NCBI GenBank assembly: GCA_963735455.1
Contig: CAVTKZ010000002.1
Location: 558,001 to 622,000 of the forward strand
Length of the DNA: 64,000 nucleotides
Direction of reading: 5' to 3'
From: Palsa-1033 sp963735455
GTDB lineage: Bacteria; Chloroflexota; Limnocylindria; Limnocylindrales; CSP1-4
Shown: piece after piece, positions 59,625 to 64,000 of the stretch
Position numbering within the stretch: the stretch's first letter is position 1
Layout: every line of letters starts with the position of its first letter
Made by a program: the position numbers and the translations under genes
The notes under the pieces: model-generated
Database searches by the model: none
What the model saw: the letters and a program-made list of their open reading frames with translations, nothing else
What the model was told of the DNA's origin: nothing

Positions 59625-61076
59625 TCAGGCTTCGCCGATGGCCTCGCCGGCCTTCAGCAGCCAGTCTTCCTGGCCGCGGGCGCGCAGGTAGAACAGGAGG
59701 GCGACGCCGATGATCAGCCAGACGCCATCGACGATCGGGGCATAGACGTAGGGCGCCGCCGGCAGCGTCGGGAAGAACGACGCGTACACGGCATAGATCA
59801 GGACCGCCGAGCCGATCAGCGGGAAGATCACGTGGAGGAAGATGTTGAACTCGTCCCTGTGCTCACCGCGGTAGAACAGGAAGACGGCCAGGTTGGCCAT
59901 CAGGTACACGATCGTCACGCCCAGGACCAGGATCAGGCCGTCCACGAAGAAGAACGACACATCCGCGCCGAACATGAAACCGGGGATCAGGCCGATCCCG
60001 AGCGACAGGCACATCTGGACGAGGATCGCGTTGACCGGGGTCTTGTAGACCGGGTGGGTCTTGGCCAGGGCCTTCGGGAATGACCCGCTGCGGGCCATGC
60101 TGTACCACATCCGGGTGCTGACATTGGCCGTCGACAGGCCGTTGCCGATCACGCTGTTGAGGAACGCGATCAGGATCAGGATCCAGCCCGCGCCCCACAG
60201 CCGGTGGGCCAGGGTCAGGGCCGGCAGCTCGGTCCCGCTGATGATGTCCTGGACATTGTTGATCCCGAAGCCGCTGATCACGCCCCAGAACACGATCACC
60301 AGGTAGATCCCGATGATCACGATCGAGAGGTAGACCGACAGGGGCACGTTGCGCTTCGGGTCGGTCGTCTCCTCGGCCAGCGGGGCGGCGGCCTCCCAGC
60401 CGGTCAGGCCCTGGACCGAGAAGACGACGGCCAGGGCGAAACCCGAGAAGCCCAGCCACTTGCCCGGATCGAAGACCGAGACAGCGACACGCCGCCGGGA
60501 CCGGGCTCGATGAAGCCGGTCAGCGCCAGGAGCCAGGACGATCAGCATCTCCAGGCCGCCGGTGATCACCAGGGCCTTGGCCGACAGCTTCAGGCCCCGG
60601 ATCTGCATGTAGGCGATGACCGGGGCAAAGAACAGGACGCTGACCGGCCACAGCCACGGCAGGTCGATGTTGTAGTTCGACTTCAGCTCGTTCTGGACGA
60701 TCAGGCCGAAGAAGGCATAGACCGGGCCGGACGCGATCGGCGAGTACAGGATGAACATCCACGAGGTCAGGAAGCCGGCCCGCGGGCTGACCGCCCGGCT
60801 CACATACGTGTAGTAGCCGCCGGCCGACGGCAGGTGCTTGGACAGCTGGACCAGGGTGCTGCCCAGGAGCAGCACGATGATGAAGCCGGCGACGTAGGCC
60901 AGCGGGGCGGTGATCCCGGCCAGCGAGATCACGAACTGGGTGAAGAACAGGGCGGCGATCGCCGGCGAGATGTGGGTGATCGCCTGCATCGTCGCGCCGA
61001 GCAGGCCGATCTGGTCTCGCTCCAGGGTGGTGGTCAGCGGCGCTCCCCCGGGCGCTGGTTGACGTTGGGTATCCAC
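59625..61076 (-). CDS. APC-family permease, copy 2, short compensated frameshift
   Basis: Amino acid-polyamine-organocation permease of 483 residues, about twelve helices. ATG 61076. It opens IGLLGATMQAITHISPAIAA and has GGYYTYVSRAVSPRAGFLTS, TGWEAAAPLAEETTDPKRNV and NVSTRMWYSMARSGSFPKAL, collinear with copy 1. Between about 60480 and 60535 the frame as written gives an unlikely basic stretch (GADRLHRARSRRR) in the middle of a helix. Removing one base at its start and two at its end gives LALTGFIEPGPGGVSLSVFD, matching copy 1. So there is local frame error but no stop. Confidence 0.87.
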   Translation of the reverse strand: MDTQRQPAPGGAPLTTTLERDQIGLLGATMQAITHISPAIAALFFTQFVISLAGITAPLAYVAGFIIVLLLGSTLVQLSKHLPSAGGYYTYVSRAVSPRAGFLTSWMFILYSPIASGPVYAFFGLIVQNELKSNYNIDLPWLWPVSVLFFAPVIAYMQIRGLKLSAKALVITGGLEMLIVLAPGADRLHRARSRRRVAVSVFDPGKWLGFSGFALAVVFSVQGLTGWEAAAPLAEETTDPKRNVPLSVYLSIVIIGIYLVIVFWGVISGFGINNVQDIISGTELPALTLAHRLWGAGWILILIAFLNSVIGNGLSTANVSTRMWYSMARSGSFPKALAKTHPVYKTPVNAILVQMCLSLGIGLIPGFMFGADVSFFFVDGLILVLGVTIVYLMANLAVFLFYRGEHRDEFNIFLHVIFPLIGSAVLIYAVYASFFPTLPAAPYVYAPIVDGVWLIIGVALLFYLRARGQEDWLLKAGEAIGEA

Positions 61077-61217
61077 GAGTCACTCCTCGAGCTTGGATGG
61101 TCGACGGAAGATCCGGGTCTCGGGGATCGATCGTCCAGGGGCACCACCCCGGCCAATCGGGTCAGCTCCTCCTACGGTCGTCGATCGCACCCTCCCATCA
61201 CCGGCTCGACGGCCCGG

Positions 61218-62025
61218 TCATCGGATCGCGTCGGGAACGAGGGGCTCGGCCAGCTGGTTGGGCACCGGCAGGCCGACGGAGTAGGCGCCGTCCACGACCA
61301 TCAGCGCGCCGGTCATGATACGAGGCATCGTCGGAGCACATGAACAGGATCGGCTTGGCGATCTCGATCGGCTCGGCAAAGCGGCCGATCGGCGTCCGAT
61401 CCAGGAAGACCTTCGACTGGACCGGGTCCTTGATCACGAACCAGGCCAGCCGGGTGTTGATGATCCCGGGGGCGATGGCATTCACCCGGATGCCGTACTT
61501 GCCGAGCTCCATCGCTGCCGTCTGCATGACCGCGACCTGGCCGGATTTGCTGACGTTGTAGAAGACGCCCTCCTGCTCGGGCTGGAAGGCGTTGGTCGAG
61601 GAGACGACGACCATCGCCCCACCATGGCCCTCCTTGACCATCTGCCGGGCCGCCTCCTGGAGGGCCAGCCAGGTGCCCCGCAGGTCGATCCCGATCTGCT
61701 GCTCCCAGGCCTCGTCCGAGCCGTCGAGGAAGGGCACGAAGTCGGCGATCCCGGCGTTGGCCACCATGTGGTCGATCCGGCCGAAGCTCGCCACGCAGGC
61801 CTCCACGGCCCGCCGGATATCGGCCCGGTTGGCAACGTTGCCGACGACCACCTCGCAGCGGCCGCCCGCGGCCCGGATCCCGGCGGCCACCTCTTCGAGG
61901 ACTTCGCCGTGCCAGCCGAAGAGGACCACCCCGGCGCCCTCCTCGGCGAAGGATTCGGCCGTGGCCCGGCCCATTCCCCGACCCGCTCCCGTGACAACCG
62001 CTCCCTTGCCCTCGAAGCGCCTCAC
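61218..62025 (-). CDS. Short-chain dehydrogenase/reductase, frameshift near 61321
   Basis: Classical SDR of about 268 residues. ATG 62025 opens MRRFEGKGAVVTGAGRGMGR with the TGxGRGMG cofactor motif; MVANAGIADFVPFLDG, VVVSSTNAFQPEQEGVFYNV and SKSGQVAVMQTAA give Asn, Ser, Tyr and Lys; INTRLAWFVIKDP follows. Near 61321 an extra T breaks the frame in SDDAS; removal reads IMTGALMVVDGAYSVGLPVP to a TGA at 61218. Related in order, though not closely in sequence, to the SDR beside permease copy 1. It starts 30 bases after the PLP gene. Confidence 0.84.
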
Positions 62026-62055
62026 GTCGACCTGCTCCTCTCGAACTGGGACCTT

Positions 62056-63234
62056 TCAGCCGGCCACCAGGCCGTGGTGGCCGGGTCCCCGCGGGATCAC
62101 CGGCCAGATATCGACGACGAGCCCGTCCTCCACCACGTGGAACGCGTCGAACCAGTTGACCGTCGACGGCGAGTAGCCGGGCACCAGCTGGACGACGTCG
62201 CCCAGCCTGAGCGTCGAGCCGGCCGTCGCGTCGAAGATGCCGTGCTCCTCGTCGAACCGGAAGGGACGGAGCGGGTAGCCTTCGATCGAGGCCAGGTCCC
62301 CGGCGCCGACCGACTTGTTGCCGGCATCGACGATCACCCGGTCCGGCCGGCGGCTGACAACGGTGGCCTGCACGGTCAGCGAATGCTCGAAGCCGCCGAC
62401 CATCACCCCGTGGAAGTTGTCCATGACCACGTAGGTGCCGGCCTGGATCTCGGTGATCCCGGGAAAGGCGGCAGTCCAGTCCCACGTCGCGGTGCCGCCT
62501 GCCGAGCGGATCGGGCAGGGCAGGCCGTCATGCTCGAGCGCCTCGGCCACCTCGACGAGGAAGCCCATCGCCGAGCGCTCCTTGACCAGCCGCTCGTCGT
62601 GGTCGGGCGTGTTCGAGCAGTGGCCCTCGTAGCCGGTTACGCCCAGCAGGTTGAGGCCGGGCCGGGTGGCGACCCGCCGGGCGAGGGCGACGGCCTCCTC
62701 GACGCTGTCCGCGCCGGCCCGGTCCATCCCGGTATCGACCTCGACCAGCACCCCGAGCTGGCTGCCCGCGGCGGTCACGGCGTCGGACAGGGTGTCGATG
62801 TTCGAGAGGTCGTCGACGGCGATCATCAGGTCGGCCTCGCCGGCCAGCTCGGCCACCGCCCGGATCTTGGCCGGACCGGCGACGGTGTTGACCAGCAGGA
62901 TGTGGTCGAGGCCAGAGTGGACCAGGACGATCGCCTCCCAGACCGTGGCCGTGGACAAGCCGATCGCCCCGGCCTCGACCTGCAGGCGGGCCAGCTCGGG
63001 ACTCTTGTGGACCTTGATGTGGGGCCGGATCTCCGACGGCAGCTCCCGGAGCCGGTCGCTCATCCTGGCGATGTTGCGCCTGGCGGCCGGCAGGTCGAGG
63101 ACCAGGGCGGGGGTGACCAGCTCGGCCTGCGGCCGGCCGATCGCCCCGCCGTACTCGCGCCGGACCCGCTCATAGCCTTCGGCCAGCATGGCCTTCGGAT
63201 CGACGCCGCCCCGGGTGCCTGCTGCGCCGGCCAT
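62056..63234 (-). CDS. D-threonine aldolase-like PLP protein, copy 3
   Basis: Third PLP barrel protein, 392 residues, the clear paralogue of copy 1. The shared opening is REYGGAIGRPQAELVTPALV; the PLP lysine is in RPHIKVHKSPELARLQ (Lys74). EVDTGMDRAGAD, GYEGHCSNTPDHDE, RSAGGTATWDWTAAF and MDNFHGVMVGGF follow, and the metal residues of the C domain are in RFDEEHGIFDATAG. It shares IWPVIPRGPG at the end with copy 1 (VWPIVPRGPL). Overlaps the VOC gene stop (TGATG). Forms an operon VOC - PLP - SDR - permease - epimerase - LLM - HAD - aldo/keto reductase. Confidence 0.87.
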   Translation of the reverse strand: MAGAAGTRGGVDPKAMLAEGYERVRREYGGAIGRPQAELVTPALVLDLPAARRNIARMSDRLRELPSEIRPHIKVHKSPELARLQVEAGAIGLSTATVWEAIVLVHSGLDHILLVNTVAGPAKIRAVAELAGEADLMIAVDDLSNIDTLSDAVTAAGSQLGVLVEVDTGMDRAGADSVEEAVALARRVATRPGLNLLGVTGYEGHCSNTPDHDERLVKERSAMGFLVEVAEALEHDGLPCPIRSAGGTATWDWTAAFPGITEIQAGTYVVMDNFHGVMVGGFEHSLTVQATVVSRRPDRVIVDAGNKSVGAGDLASIEGYPLRPFRFDEEHGIFDATAGSTLRLGDVVQLVPGYSPSTVNWFDAFHVVEDGLVVDIWPVIPRGPGHHGLVAG

Positions 63235-63737
63235 CAGGCAGGCGGGTAGACGCGGCTGGGGGTCAGGTCGATGGCGTGGCCGCTACCCGACTCGAGCACG
63301 AACTTGAGCATTGGCTCGGTGTCGAGGTAGTAGAACTCGATCGTTTCGCCGATCCGGCCGCCCATCAGGACCTTGGCCCCGCGGGCCTGCCACTCCTTCT
63401 TGAACTCGTCCGAGTCGGCCTGCGAATGCATCATGCAGGCGATGTGCTGGACGCCTTCGCCGTACTTCTCGAGGTGCTCCTTGTAGATGCTCGGCCCGTC
63501 GAGCGGCTGGACCAGCTCGACGACCAGGCCGGGCTGGACTTCGCACTCGGCGCCGAGCATCGAGAAGGCGACCTCCTCGCCCCGCAGGTGGGTGTGGTGG
63601 AGCTTGGGCGGCACGTGCTCGTACACATTCCACGGTCCCCAACCCAGCGTGTCGTGGAGCATCTTCATCGAGGCATCGAGGTCGCGCACGACCATCGCCA
63701 CCTGGGAGATGTGGGTCGGACCAGCCGGCAACGCCAT
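63234..63737 (-). CDS. VOC-superfamily (glyoxalase/dioxygenase fold) protein
   Basis: Vicinal-oxygen-chelate protein of 167 residues. I chose ATG 63737 (GAGGTGA eight bases upstream); ATG 63743 adds two residues. Two beta-alpha-beta-beta-beta modules: THISQVAMVVRDLDASMKML and LGWGPWNVYEHVPPKLHHT, then GVQHIACMMHSQADSDEFKK and ETIEFYYLDTEPMLKFVLES. His in HISQV, His in VQHIAC and Glu in KFVLE are probable metal ligands. Relatives include methylmalonyl-CoA epimerase and ring-cleavage dioxygenases. First gene of the long minus-strand operon, divergent from dhaK. Confidence 0.83.
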   Translation of the reverse strand: MALPAGPTHISQVAMVVRDLDASMKMLHDTLGWGPWNVYEHVPPKLHHTHLRGEEVAFSMLGAECEVQPGLVVELVQPLDGPSIYKEHLEKYGEGVQHIACMMHSQADSDEFKKEWQARGAKVLMGGRIGETIEFYYLDTEPMLKFVLESGSGHAIDLTPSRVYPPA

Positions 63738-63802
63738 GTTCATCACCTCGTCCGGGGCCTGTGGGGCAGGCGCCGCCCGTGTATGGAAAGACTGTGCATC
63801 CG

Positions 63803-63814
63803 TTGTCAAGACAA
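63803..63814. promoter_or_regulatory. Palindromic operator between VOC operon and dhaK
   Basis: TTGTC-AA-GACAA (63803-63814) is an exact inverted repeat in the 135-bp divergent gap, flanked by GTGCA (63794) and TGCAC (63815-63819), so symmetry extends outward imperfectly. The pattern resembles GntR-family sites. It could control both the VOC-PLP operon and dhaK; no regulator gene is adjacent. Confidence 0.45.
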
Positions 63815-63872
63815 TGCACGCCGTCTGTGAAACGGTGGCCCGGCAGGGCGTGGCGGCGGTATCGTTGGGGCG

Positions 63873-64000
63873 ATGCTCAAGAAGCTGATCAACGATCCGT
63901 TCGACGCCGTCGACGAGTTGCTCGAGGGCTTCGCCGGCGCGCACGGCGACATCGTCCAGGCCGTCGCGCCGCGGGTCATCGCCCGGCGCCAGAAGGCGAC
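63873..64000 (+). CDS. dhaK: Dihydroxyacetone kinase subunit DhaK-like (cut by window edge)
   Basis: Only the first 42 residues are in the window. ATG 63873 opens MLKKLINDPFDAVDELLEGF and continues with AHGDIVQAVAPRVIARR, the highly typical N-terminus of DhaK-family kinases, which phosphorylate dihydroxyacetone or, in some sugar-acid pathways, erythrulose. It is divergent from the VOC operon and may use a three- or four-carbon ketone produced by this locus. The substrate-binding His is beyond the window. Confidence 0.8.
   Translation, partial: MLKKLINDPFDAVDELLEGFAGAHGDIVQAVAPRVIARRQKA

Noticed and set aside
1..64000. tRNA, rRNA, riboswitch or transposase genes
   Set aside because: No cloverleaf-type sequence, conserved rRNA segment, known riboswitch core or transposase motif was found by eye; a covariance-model search would be needed to be certain.

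Overview
The window is a high-GC (roughly 70%) bacterial chromosome segment with dense gene packing, many ATGA/GTGA stop-start overlaps and frequent GTG or TTG starts. It contains no rRNA or tRNA gene, phage or insertion sequence that I can recognise. The gene styles (lipoproteins with serine/proline-rich tethers, F420- and LLM-type oxidoreductases, split ABC sugar importers without their own ATPase, a membrane-fused Mo-oxidoreductase) resemble uncultivated Chloroflexota of the Limnocylindria type. That placement is inference from gene style, not proof.

Bases 1-7,840 (minus strand) hold the start of a GlcD-like flavin oxidase, a CPBP protease, a branched-chain-type solute-binding lipoprotein and a copper-handling run: a CopC-CopD fusion with three accessory exported proteins and a membrane protein. 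Bases 7,900-12,857 hold a two-component system divergent from a membrane-anchored sulfite-oxidase-like Mo enzyme, then a PAS protein and a TetR regulator. Bases 13,101-17,389 are a MarR-controlled heterodimeric ABC exporter. Bases 17,509-25,322 are housekeeping and stress genes: ArsA-type ATPase, XRE-cupin regulator divergent from an F420-type reductase, UBP zinc finger, MscL with a zinc-ribbon tail, a repeat-filled 820-bp gap, an MFS transporter and an HD-GYP protein.

Bases 25,470-38,741 form a coherent module for an L-fucose-like 6-deoxysugar: sugar importer, mutarotase-like protein, aldose dehydrogenase, lactonase, fuconate dehydratase, FAH-family hydrolase and LutABC. The known route ends in pyruvate plus L-lactate, and LutABC would oxidise that lactate. 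An IclR regulator lies in the middle, and a shared palindromic element lies in both divergent promoter regions.

Bases 39,172-63,737 are a large, less familiar catabolic locus: cyclase, RuBisCO-like protein, three D-threonine-aldolase/alanine-racemase-fold PLP proteins, an FGGY kinase, a free-standing 87-residue lipoyl protein, three SDRs, two paralogous APC permeases, a YhfZ-type regulator, HAD phosphatases, a class II aldolase, a DeoR regulator, a TPP-dependent E1 alpha/beta pair, SnoaL and ConA-like proteins, an aldo/keto reductase, an LLM enzyme, a DUF4432 epimerase and a VOC protein. A divergent dhaK starts at 63,873. The combination suggests breakdown of an unusual sugar acid or hydroxy-amino acid, and it is the best candidate here for an undescribed system.

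About thirty reading-frame breaks, nearly all explained by one extra base, interrupt otherwise well-conserved genes in the 4-19 kb and 44-61 kb stretches. They look more like uncorrected sequencing insertions than gene decay; affected genes are annotated as whole genes with the break positions given.
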